Shown one piece after another: positions 1-6,166 of a DNA stretch of 9,201 bases. Both the position numbers and the translations under genes were made by a program. The stretch is from Chloroflexota bacterium (GTDB lineage Bacteria; Chloroflexota; UBA5177; JANWHV01). Location: positions 1-9,201 of the forward strand of contig JAQBPC010000425.1 of assembly GCA_028287725.1 (NCBI GenBank), read 5' to 3'. The notes under the pieces are model-generated. The model was not told where the DNA came from, ran no database searches, and was given only the letters and a program-made list of their open reading frames with translations. Each line of letters opens with the position of its first letter. Positions within the stretch are counted from its first letter, which is position 1.

Positions 1-98
1 AGAATGCGCTGACACTTTCCGTGCCGGTACATGTTGATCTTGAATGGGGTCGGGATTGGTACGCTCTTACTCCGTTGACCGGCCAAGAGCCGGCGTGA
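1..98 (+). CDS. polA: DNA polymerase I, C-terminal end (partial)
   Basis: Reading from base 3, 31 codons run to a TGA at 96-98; the 5' part lies outside the window. The residues include LSVPVHVDLEWGRDWY, followed by a short tail. This pattern (hydrophobic residues, VPL-type turn, V-x-V/D-x-x-x-G-x-x-W) is the usual ending of family A DNA polymerase I, where the last strand of the polymerase domain carries a VPL.V...G..W signature. Bases 1-2 (AG) would complete a Glu, Lys or Gln codon; Glu would suit the family's usual E-N-A sequence at this point. Pol I fills gaps and removes RNA primers in replication and repair. Only the tail is visible, so the assignment rests on one short motif. The next gene starts three bases after this stop. 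Confidence 0.72.
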   Translation, partial: NALTLSVPVHVDLEWGRDWYALTPLTGQEPA

Positions 99-101
99 CA
101 C

Positions 102-1700
102 GTGTCAGTAAGTAAGGCCGCCCCATCACCCAAAGCGAAGCCAAAGTCAGCGGCCACTTCAGCTGCGACGAGCTCACGACCTAAGAGCCCAACTCGGGCA
201 AGTAAGGAGTTGGCGCTTGCTCGGGTGACCTTTGTTGGGCACGCCGTGCCCTATCTGTTACTCGTCGTCGGGGCGGTCTTTGTCATCTGGCAAGTGCGTC
301 ACCTGCATGGTTACACGTATGGTCTATGGCACGGAAATCCGTGGAGCGACTACGACGAGGGCGTGTACCTCACCTCCGCGCGGCAGCTCAACAATGGCCA
401 TGCGATTTTCTCGCAGGTGTTTAGCTCGCAGCCCATGCTGTTCCTTGCCGGACTCGCCTTGACGCTACAGCTTGGTGGTGGGACTCCAGACGCCGGCCAT
501 GTCTACAGCCTGATATGCGGTCTCTTCGCGCTGGGTGGAGTGGCGTGGCTGTGCTGGGAAGTGGGGGGGCGGTGGTCTGCACTGCTCTCGACCGTGCTCC
601 TGGCGCTGTCGCCTGGCTTCGTTATCGCATCGCACGCAATAGAGGCTGAGGCGCCGATGCTCGCCTTTGGCAGCCTCGCGGTGGCGGCGTCTGCCCGGTA
701 TGCACGGTATGGCGAGCGACGTTGGGTTGCCATCGCCTGTGCGCTGCTGGCCGCCGCAACCCTTTCGAAATTGCTTGCTGTGGCAATTGCCCTGCCAATT
801 GTGGTCGCGGTCCTCCTGAAGTGGCTCGAGTTTGACAGGCCAGGCATTCCCCGGAGGCTGCTGCTTGACATAGGTACTGGCGCGGCCTGTTTCGTCGTTC
901 CCGTCGCCGCGGTGTTTGCATTAATCTCACCGTCAGCGCAATGGGATCAAGTTATTAGTTTTCACTTGAAGGCCTCGGAAATCTACTCAAAGCCGCCCTG
1001 GCTCACGGCCAACGGTCCGACCTTTTCGCGGTTTTTTGGTTGGGACCCTGGTCTCGTCGCATTCGCGGTGGCTGGGGTAGCGGTCGCAGCCGTGCTTCGC
1101 CGGCGGCTAGCATTGATCCCGATCGCGTGGCTCATCGCCACTCTCGCCACGCTCGTGCGCTACCATCCGCTCTTCATCCATCACCTGACCGTGTTATTGG
1201 CTCCGCTTGCTGCGCTGGCCGGCGTCGTCGTGGCGTTTGACAGTGCGCCAAAGCTTGCTGTTTTGCAAAGAGTCGCCGCGGGGTTGCTCATCCTGTGCGC
1301 CACTGTCGTCTACCTGATGTGGCTGCCGGAAATTCTGGACCATAGTCGCAGCGCGTTTATAGTTGACGCGAATCCCATAAGGGCAAGCCAGGCCACCTGG
1401 CTCGTTCAACATTCTGGACCTGCGGACACGATCTTGGTGGACGATCAAATGGTTGCGGTGGCCGCGAATCGCCTTGTGCCACCTGCCCTGACCGATACCT
1501 CAACCGTACGATCACTCTCAGGGTATCTGCCCCTGTCGCTTTTAACGGAGGCGCTGAGCAGCTCGCACGTGCGGACCGTGCTGCTCGTAAGGACGCTGCA
1601 ATATGACAAGGAATTTGTCCAATGGCTCCGTGCTCATTATCGCGAGGTGCCGCTGCCGGCCGGTTATAAGGCAATTGCATTTGTCGCACCGAACACCTGA
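102..1700 (+). CDS. GT-C fold membrane glycosyltransferase, family 39 / ArnT-like
   Basis: The 532-residue polytopic membrane protein starts at GTG 102, the first possible start after an in-frame stop at 96-98; the upstream ribosome binding site is weak. Residues 1-41 are a Ser/Ala/Pro/Lys-rich, presumably cytoplasmic tail. A first membrane segment covers about 48-64. It is followed by an outer loop with the acidic motif YDEGVY (Asp85-Glu86), which in the PMT/ArnT family (PMT_2) is the place of the catalytic acid. Several more hydrophobic segments follow (about 112-125, 135-152, 158-178, 206-240, 256-275, 315-332, 335-352, 360-379, 388-409). The last 120 residues form a soluble, probably extracytoplasmic domain. 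Such enzymes move a sugar from a polyprenyl-phosphate donor to protein or lipid at the outer membrane face. The substrate cannot be told. A start at GTG 225 (residue 42) is possible but would remove the tail. Confidence 0.8.
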   Translation: MSVSKAAPSPKAKPKSAATSAATSSRPKSPTRASKELALARVTFVGHAVPYLLLVVGAVFVIWQVRHLHGYTYGLWHGNPWSDYDEGVYLTSARQLNNGHAIFSQVFSSQPMLFLAGLALTLQLGGGTPDAGHVYSLICGLFALGGVAWLCWEVGGRWSALLSTVLLALSPGFVIASHAIEAEAPMLAFGSLAVAASARYARYGERRWVAIACALLAAATLSKLLAVAIALPIVVAVLLKWLEFDRPGIPRRLLLDIGTGAACFVVPVAAVFALISPSAQWDQVISFHLKASEIYSKPPWLTANGPTFSRFFGWDPGLVAFAVAGVAVAAVLRRRLALIPIAWLIATLATLVRYHPLFIHHLTVLLAPLAALAGVVVAFDSAPKLAVLQRVAAGLLILCATVVYLMWLPEILDHSRSAFIVDANPIRASQATWLVQHSGPADTILVDDQMVAVAANRLVPPALTDTSTVRSLSGYLPLSLLTEALSSSHVRTVLLVRTLQYDKEFVQWLRAHYREVPLPAGYKAIAFVAPNT

Positions 1701-1776
1701 GCCCTCGATGCGTCAAGCCGTTGATTCAGAAACGCGGTGGCCGTAGTAAGCTGCCTTATGCGCACGTAGTATCAGT

Positions 1777-1799
1777 TTGCCCCTGCAGTACTGTACAAT
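1777..1799 (+). promoter_or_regulatory. Candidate promoter for the cpaE-like gene
   Basis: TACAAT at 1794-1799 is one base from the bacterial -10 consensus. TTGCCC at 1777-1782 resembles a -35 box but is only 11 bases away rather than about 17, and nothing good sits at the normal distance (1771-1776 is ATCAGT). Transcription from here would begin near 1806 and give a leader of about 130 bases. A similar layout occurs at 3482-3505. Confidence 0.4.
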
Positions 1800-1814
1800 C
1801 GCCGCAGGGGTTTT
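1780..1814 (+). terminator. Inverted repeat with T-run, possible terminator of the polA-glycosyltransferase unit
   Basis: CCCCTGC at 1780-1786 is the exact complement of GCAGGGG at 1804-1810, with a 17-base loop and TTTT at 1811-1814. It lies 80 bases after the glycosyltransferase stop. The stem and T-run suit intrinsic termination. The large loop and short T-run weaken the call, and the same arms could instead be an operator because they surround a TACAAT box. Confidence 0.45.
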
Positions 1815-1915
1815 CGCCGCACATTGCGGTAACGAAACGATAGAGCGGTCAATGCCGCCAATGGCTACCCGGCCTGCATGTAGCACTACGAGACAGCGAC
1901 GATGTGCTCGGTAGC
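1812..1915 (+). promoter_or_regulatory. Potentially structured 5' leader of the cpaE-like gene
   Basis: Two foldable elements lie between the candidate start site and the gene. In the first, TTTCG-CCGC (1812-1820) can pair with GCGG (1826-1829) and CGAAA (1833-1837), leaving a 5-base loop and a 3-base bulge. In the second, GCTACC (1864-1869) pairs with GGTAGC (1910-1915), and nested inside it AGCAC (1882-1886) pairs with GTGCT (1904-1908). The second ends 10 bases before the ribosome binding site AGGGA (1926-1930). I do not recognise a known riboswitch; the c-di-GMP riboswitch core was looked for because of the pilus-type gene and is not seen. Pairing was worked out by eye, without energies. 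Confidence 0.3.
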
Positions 1916-1937
1916 TTGAAGGAATAGGGAAACAAGG

Positions 1938-3200
1938 ATGACTCGGGAAGGTGACAACCTTGAGGTAGCGGTAATTGAAAGCAATCCGACAATAACTCAA
2001 CCATTGTTGAGTCAATTAGCTGCTGCTTCCTTTACGCCGCGCGATCTTGCCCCTAACCGCGCTCTATTGGAATCCCCGGGCTGGTCTGGACCCGATGTTA
2101 TCCTTGTTGGCCTGGACGATGATCGCTCGCAACGTCTTGCATTTGCCAGGCGCCTGCACGGTACGTACCCGAGCGCAATTATTCTTGGCTATACAGCAAA
2201 CTACACAGCCGACGCACTAGGAGAGGCCATGGGCGCCGGCGCACGGCGCGTGCTGAGGTATCCATTTGAAGCGTCCGCGCTGCGTCAGGCGGTCTCCGAC
2301 GTTCGCGATGAACTTCGTGCATTTGCGGGCCCCGCTCCCGCGGCTCCCCAAGTGCAGACGCGTCCAGTAATTACGGGGCTGAGTGCAACTCCTGGGTATG
2401 TCTCAGACAAGCCGAATCAATTGATTGCTGTCTTCAGTCCAAAGGGTGGCGTTGGCTGTTCGACCCTCGCGGTGAATCTCGCTTTAGCATTGCAGCTACT
2501 CGGACACCAAACGGCTCTGGTGGATGGCAATATAAGCTTCGGAAGCCTCGAGGTATTTCTGGAGCTCCAGCCAGTGCGATCGATTCTGCAGCTCGTCGGC
2601 GATGTCGAGCACATGACATCGGAAGCGGTGCTGGAAACATTGGTGCCACATCCCTCCGGCCTCCAGGTGCTCCTGGCTCCGCTGCGGCCGGAGGAAGGCG
2701 ACAGTATTCGCGGCGAGCACATGCAGCGCGTGTTGAGCACGCTCAAGCAGCACTTCCCGTTCACGCTTGTCGATACCTGGCCCAGCTACGACGAACGTGT
2801 GTTGGCAGTACTGGAGATTGCCGACATTATCCTGGTCCCAATTGGCCCCGATTTGCCTGCGATGAAGAACCTGAATTCGTTCCTTCGTGTCGCACGGCTC
2901 CTGAACTACGATATGGATAAGATTGTGCCCGTACTGATGCGCGCGAACAGTGTTCCACCCGGTCACCTCAAAGATCTTGAGGCGTTCCTCAAGCAGGAGC
3001 TCAAGTGGCGCGTCGTCAGTGACGGGAAGCGTGCAACAGCCGCGGCGAATACGGGTACACCGTTCGTTCTCAGTGCACGTGACTCGCAAATCAGCCAGAA
3101 CATTTTTGACATAGCACGATACCTTGGCGGGGAATACGAGGCCGGCGAGCCGGCATCGAAAGCCAAGCAGCCCGCCTCTGGTCGATTCTGGAAGCGCTAA
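1938..3200 (+). CDS. cpaE-like: CpaE-like protein: pseudo-receiver domain plus MinD/ParA-type ATPase
   Basis: The protein has 420 residues. The start ATG 1938 has AGGGA seven bases upstream. Residues about 9-125 have a response-regulator receiver pattern (VAVIESNP, PDVILVGL, LRYPFEASAL), but the usual phospho-acceptor Asp position is Gly58 and the conserved Lys position is Tyr108, so it is probably not phosphorylated. A linker (about 128-160) leads to a deviant Walker A ATPase: SPKGGVGCST at 167-176 with the signature Lys169, the switch strand ALVDGN with Asp196, and a Walker B-like FTLVDTW with Asp279. This order is that of CpaE/TadZ proteins, which place tight-adherence (Tad/Flp) pili at cell poles. 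No other pilus gene is in the window, so it may be an orphan with another positioning role. The C-terminal tail is basic and ends FWKR. Confidence 0.82.
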   Translation: MTREGDNLEVAVIESNPTITQPLLSQLAAASFTPRDLAPNRALLESPGWSGPDVILVGLDDDRSQRLAFARRLHGTYPSAIILGYTANYTADALGEAMGAGARRVLRYPFEASALRQAVSDVRDELRAFAGPAPAAPQVQTRPVITGLSATPGYVSDKPNQLIAVFSPKGGVGCSTLAVNLALALQLLGHQTALVDGNISFGSLEVFLELQPVRSILQLVGDVEHMTSEAVLETLVPHPSGLQVLLAPLRPEEGDSIRGEHMQRVLSTLKQHFPFTLVDTWPSYDERVLAVLEIADIILVPIGPDLPAMKNLNSFLRVARLLNYDMDKIVPVLMRANSVPPGHLKDLEAFLKQELKWRVVSDGKRATAAANTGTPFVLSARDSQISQNIFDIARYLGGEYEAGEPASKAKQPASGRFWKR

Positions 3201-3583
3201 CCTTGCAACCCGGTTAAATGGTATTCAAGTCGGGTCGGCGCGAGATTACCAGTTAAGCCGCCCATAATTCCTAAAGCTGGAGTGGACTCAAGCCACGACG
3301 CTTTTCTTCGGACGGGTATCCCAGGCGTCGATTGTGAGCACCACCCGCTCGCAGATACATGGTCGTGAACGGCAGGGACTCCAGACGCTCCTATGTCCTG
3401 TGCCAAAGTCCGCAGGTTCCAGATGAAATTGGCTACCCACTTCTGACCGACCTGACGTGCTTGTCCCCATCAGCGCCTGAATTGACCCCCACTCGGTGCT
3501 ACAATACGGCTCACCGTGCCACACACTCCCCTGTTGCTGTTGGCTGTCTTCAAGCCCTCTAGGGCCACGGTACCCGGTGGAAT
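3201..3583. other. 383-base gap without a convincing gene
   Basis: Short open frames occur on both strands, for example 3288-3524 and 3197-3406 on the - strand and 3359-3562 on the + strand. Their translations have no recognisable domain or clear ribosome binding site. No tRNA T-loop pattern and no tandem repeat was found. The only supported element is the promoter near its right end. A decayed gene or an unknown small RNA could still be here. Confidence 0.5.
3482..3505 (+). promoter_or_regulatory. Extended -10 promoter for the CvpA-like / PH-domain genes
   Basis: TACAAT at 3500-3505 is preceded by TGC (3497-3499), making an extended -10 (TGN-TACAAT), which can work without a normal -35. TTGACC at 3482-3487 resembles a -35 box but is only 12 bases upstream. 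Transcription would start near 3512, leaving a leader of about 70 bases before the ATG at 3584. CGGTG (3494-3498) and CACCG (3512-3516) form a short inverted repeat around the box. Confidence 0.55.
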
Positions 3584-4207
3584 ATGAACCTGAATTTCAC
3601 GCAAATTGCACTGAGTGTCATCGGCATCTTCGTCCTCCTTGGCTGGTTGCGTGGTCCTCGTCGTGCCGCAATCACCTCGGGCTCCATCTTTTTTTCCATG
3701 GTGCTCGTCAGCCTCATGGGCGCCGATTTGGTGCGCGTGGTCAAGAGCTCGGGACTCAAGTTTCACCCCCCGCAACAAAGTGATCTCTTCCTGGCAATCT
3801 TCTTCGTGGTGACGGTGTACGTGGTACGGCTGGGCGCCTCGCGCATCATCGACGGCTCTCAGGGCGGGCAAGTGACGGGCCGGCAGCGCTGGAGCGGCGC
3901 TCTGCTGGGACTACTGAACGGGTTCCTGTTAGTTGCGAATTTCATTCGGTATGCCAATCCCTACCTGAACTCCGTGGCAAGTGCGACGACTGGTGGCTGG
4001 ACGTGGCATATCCCGCTCCCACAAATTAGCCAGGCCCACGGTTCGTCGATCACTTTCGCCATTCAATCGGTGGCAGTGACCGTCACACCTAGCCCACTTC
4101 TGAACATCTACAACACGATACCGACCGCTCTGATTCTGCTGTTCGCTTTCCTTATATTCGTCTTTGTGGGCACCCTATATGGCAGAGTGATTCGTCCGCG
4201 CGATTAG
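3584..4207 (+). CDS. CvpA-like small integral membrane protein
   Basis: The 207-residue protein has hydrophobic segments at about 7-21, 33-48, 67-84, 104-122 and 178-199. After the first helix comes a G-W-L-R-G-P-R-R turn. The fourth helix begins SGALLGLLNGFLLV. Both resemble the CvpA family (colicin V production protein), where a Gly-x-x-R-G turn follows helix 1 and a G-x-x-x-G helix is conserved. CvpA proteins are inner-membrane proteins of poorly defined role linked to secretion and envelope homeostasis. Residues 123-177 form a polar region, probably outside the cell, and the extra C-terminal helix is longer than in a minimal four-helix CvpA. The start ATG has only a moderate GGTGG just upstream (3576-3580). 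The PH-domain gene follows after 50 bases and is probably co-transcribed. The family assignment rests on topology and two short motifs and is tentative. Confidence 0.55.
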   Translation: MNLNFTQIALSVIGIFVLLGWLRGPRRAAITSGSIFFSMVLVSLMGADLVRVVKSSGLKFHPPQQSDLFLAIFFVVTVYVVRLGASRIIDGSQGGQVTGRQRWSGALLGLLNGFLLVANFIRYANPYLNSVASATTGGWTWHIPLPQISQAHGSSITFAIQSVAVTVTPSPLLNIYNTIPTALILLFAFLIFVFVGTLYGRVIRPRD

Positions 4208-4222
4208 CATATGCGAGAGAGA

Positions 4223-4258
4223 ATGTTTTCCTTGTCTGCCGGCAGGCTGAGAGTCTGA
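4223..4258 (+). CDS. Possible 11-codon leader ORF ahead of the PH-domain gene
   Basis: ATG 4223 opens a short frame (MFSLSAGRLRV) whose TGA at 4256-4258 overlaps the ATG at 4258-4260 of the next gene as TGATG. A purine-rich GCGAGAGAGA precedes it. The PH-domain gene has no clear ribosome binding site of its own, so re-initiation from this frame could help its translation. A frame this short can easily occur by chance, so this is a weak call. Confidence 0.18.
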   Translation: MFSLSAGRLRV

Positions 4259-5466
4259 TGTCGCGGGCGGCAGGTCTCCGGCTGCAACCGGGCGAGCGTC
4301 GTGTGATGGTCCTCAGGCGGCATTGGTGGACCATGGTGCGCCCTCTACTGTGGCTGTTACCGTTGTTCCTTGCGCTGCTGGTGTTTGCGGTCACCGAATA
4401 CTACGTGCCGGGAGCCGATCTCGCACGCTTCTCCGCCCCGTTCCTCGTGGTTGATTTGGTGCTCTCTGGAGCGGTGCTACTCAAGTGGCTGGGAGTCGAC
4501 TTTGCCGCGTGGTATGCCGACACGTTCCTGATTACGACGCACCGGATCATCGGACAGCAAGGTGTGATAACTGTCGAACGCCGTGAGGCCACCCTCCACG
4601 CGATTCAGGAGAGCAATTACACCATCTCAGGTGCGAGCGCGCGGGTGTTCGATTATGGGGACCTCAAGCTGCAGACAGGCAGCCGTGGCGGCAGCATCGT
4701 GTTCACTCAGATTCCGCATCCACGGAAGGTTCAAGCTCTGATAGCCGCGCACGCACGCGCCGCGCGCGAAGCCCACGTGCGCATGCACGGGAAGAGCGAT
4801 AGTGACATTCAGGCCGCTCTCACCCGCATCTTTAATGGCACGGTAGATCAGCATGATTCGCCGACGGTCGCGTTACCGCAAATCACACGTTTGCACCTGC
4901 GGGCTCAGCGAAGGTTGAGCTTACTGCCCCAGGAAGCCATCCTATATACCTCGCGGCGCCATTCCCTCCTGCTGTGGAAGGCCGTGGTCCCGCCGCTGGC
5001 AATCGGCGCCACAGGTGTGGGGGCCGTCATCGCACTGCAGCTTGCAGTGACCGCCACTATCTTGCTCGTGTGTTTCGCCATCCTCGCCATATGGGCTGTA
5101 TGGGGATTGCTGGACTGGCTTGACGACCTGTACGTCATCACCACCGACAGGATTATCGAGCTCCGCCGTACGCCACTTGTCTTTGAGCTGCGGAACGCCG
5201 TGCAGTTGCGTGCCGTACAAGATGTCGTACTCCGCATCTCGTCATTCAGCGGTCGCCTGTTCAACATAGGCGCGCTGACTATCGAGTTGGGAGGCGCGGA
5301 CCCGCTGAGGTTGGTCGCGGTCCCGCATCCGGATCGCGTGCAGCGGATGATCTTTGAGGGGCTCGAGGCCGCCATGCAGCGCGATCGGCTGCTCGAACAA
5401 GAACACTTGGCCGGCACGCTGACCGAGTGGTTCGAGGAGTACCACAAGATGCAGAGCGGAAACTAG
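4258..5466 (+). CDS. Membrane protein with two bacterial PH (bPH2) units
   Basis: The 402-residue protein is an internal duplication. Each half has a pair of membrane segments (about 28-46 and 61-79; then about 240-261 and 263-285) followed by a PH-like domain. The matching motifs are DTFLITTHRII (88-98) with DLYVITTDRII (290-300), FDYGDLKLQT (131-140) with FNIGALTIEL (335-344), and IPHPRKVQALI (152-162) with VPHPDRVQRMI (355-365). These are typical of the bPH2 family (DUF304/YdbT-like), found in inner-membrane proteins whose exact role is unclear. The C-terminal 30 residues are charged and probably helical. The start at ATG 4258 gives the family's usual L-x-P-G-E opening (residues 9-13); a start at M17 would cut into it. 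It probably forms a unit with the CvpA-like gene upstream. The gene to its right lies on the opposite strand. Confidence 0.82.
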   Translation: MSRAAGLRLQPGERRVMVLRRHWWTMVRPLLWLLPLFLALLVFAVTEYYVPGADLARFSAPFLVVDLVLSGAVLLKWLGVDFAAWYADTFLITTHRIIGQQGVITVERREATLHAIQESNYTISGASARVFDYGDLKLQTGSRGGSIVFTQIPHPRKVQALIAAHARAAREAHVRMHGKSDSDIQAALTRIFNGTVDQHDSPTVALPQITRLHLRAQRRLSLLPQEAILYTSRRHSLLLWKAVVPPLAIGATGVGAVIALQLAVTATILLVCFAILAIWAVWGLLDWLDDLYVITTDRIIELRRTPLVFELRNAVQLRAVQDVVLRISSFSGRLFNIGALTIELGGADPLRLVAVPHPDRVQRMIFEGLEAAMQRDRLLEQEHLAGTLTEWFEEYHKMQSGN

Positions 5467-5586
5467 AACGACTGCTTCATCCTAGCCCGGATAGGGTGCC
5501 AACAGGCGTCTCATGGAATCCGCAAAATTGGCGGAGCGCAGCTTCGCGCTCGAATTGGCTGGACAACGCTACAGAGTGGTGCGAAC

Positions 5587-5608
5587 GCCGGCACAAGCCG
5601 GCCGTATT
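5587..5608. terminator. GC-rich hairpin between convergent genes
   Basis: GCCGGC (5587-5592), loop ACAA, GCCGGC (5597-5602) gives a 6-bp perfect stem with a tetraloop. It lies in the 142-base gap between the PH-domain gene (+) and the HD gene (-), next to the latter's stop. On the + strand it is followed by CGTATTT, and on the - strand by no T-run, so it would be a poor intrinsic terminator, better suited to the + strand. Confidence 0.35.
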
Positions 5609-6160
5609 TCACTCTTCTTCCTCGTCCGGCACCGCGTTATAGAGCGCCAGCCTCTCGCCGGCTCCTTCGCCGACGTCGAGCAGGATGTCGTCGAATTTCG
5701 CGAAGACACTCCAGGTCGGCTCACCGCTGAACTCGATGATTCGATCGATTATGAGCTTTTCCAGATACTCGTTCCTGCGGCCGATCCACACGGTATTTGC
5801 CAGCGCAACCAGCAGATCCTCATTGGTCGGTGACGGTTCGAGGGACCACTGTCCATGCGTCTTTGCGAATCGCGCGAGATTCTCGGGAAAGCCATGCGCC
5901 TGGAGGATTGCTTCACCCTCAATCTCATGACGGCGTCCGGGTCCGCGCATCTCGTCTCGATATATGGCCTTGCCCACATCATGCGTTGCGGCGCCCATCA
6001 ACACGGCATGCCTGTCAACTGGAAAGGCATGCCAGCGTTCGGCAAGTCCGTCGAGAATGGTCCATGCCACGTCATGGACCAATGCGTGGTGGGCAAGCAG
6101 TCGCTGCGGTGCGTCCAGTTCCACGAGTAGGTCCCGCGCTTCGTCAGGTAATTCATGCAC
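5609..6160 (-). CDS. Small HD-domain phosphohydrolase-like protein
   Basis: The 183-residue protein is probably soluble. The HD signature is visible as His25 (in HHALVHDVA), the central THDVGKAIY with His60-Asp61, then His78 and His102. These fit the metal-dependent HD superfamily, whose members hydrolyse nucleotides and other phosphates. At the position where the last metal ligand Asp usually stands, the sequence reads ALANTVW with Asn122, so the metal site may be altered. The tail is very acidic (DEEEE). The GTG start at 6160 lies two codons after the MeaB stop and in the same frame. No good ribosome binding site is visible, and translation is probably coupled to MeaB. It is the last gene of the - strand operon. 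The substrate is unknown. Confidence 0.7.
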   Translation of the reverse strand: MHELPDEARDLLVELDAPQRLLAHHALVHDVAWTILDGLAERWHAFPVDRHAVLMGAATHDVGKAIYRDEMRGPGRRHEIEGEAILQAHGFPENLARFAKTHGQWSLEPSPTNEDLLVALANTVWIGRRNEYLEKLIIDRIIEFSGEPTWSVFAKFDDILLDVGEGAGERLALYNAVPDEEEE

Positions 6161-6166
6161 TCCGTG

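Noticed and set aside
503..871. 122-codon - strand frame
   Set aside because: Antisense to the glycosyltransferase membrane region; Ala/Ser/Arg-rich shadow.
1864..1915. c-di-GMP (GEMM) riboswitch before the pilus-type gene
   Set aside because: GGTAGC occurs in the right half, but the conserved GCAAA-type core and the GGGGTTACC partner are missing.
2496..3089. 197-codon open frame on the - strand
   Set aside because: It lies wholly opposite the CpaE-like gene, has no recognisable domain, and its composition reads as a shadow of that gene.
3208..3235. Terminator after the cpaE-like gene (ACCCG / CGGGT)
   Set aside because: The stem is only 5 bp, the loop is 18 bases, and no T-run follows.
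3288..3524. 78-codon - strand frame in the intergenic gap
   Set aside because: No recognisable domain, many Cys and Trp, no ribosome binding site, and it would run across the promoter at 3482-3505.
4905..5447. 180-codon - strand frame rich in Ser, Thr and Arg
   Set aside because: It is antisense to the second PH half of the bPH2 gene; low-complexity shadow translation with no motif.
5513..5833. 106-codon + strand frame starting in the convergent gap
   Set aside because: About two thirds is antisense to the HD gene. The first 32 codons look protein-like, but there is no ribosome binding site or family match, so it is at best a gene remnant.
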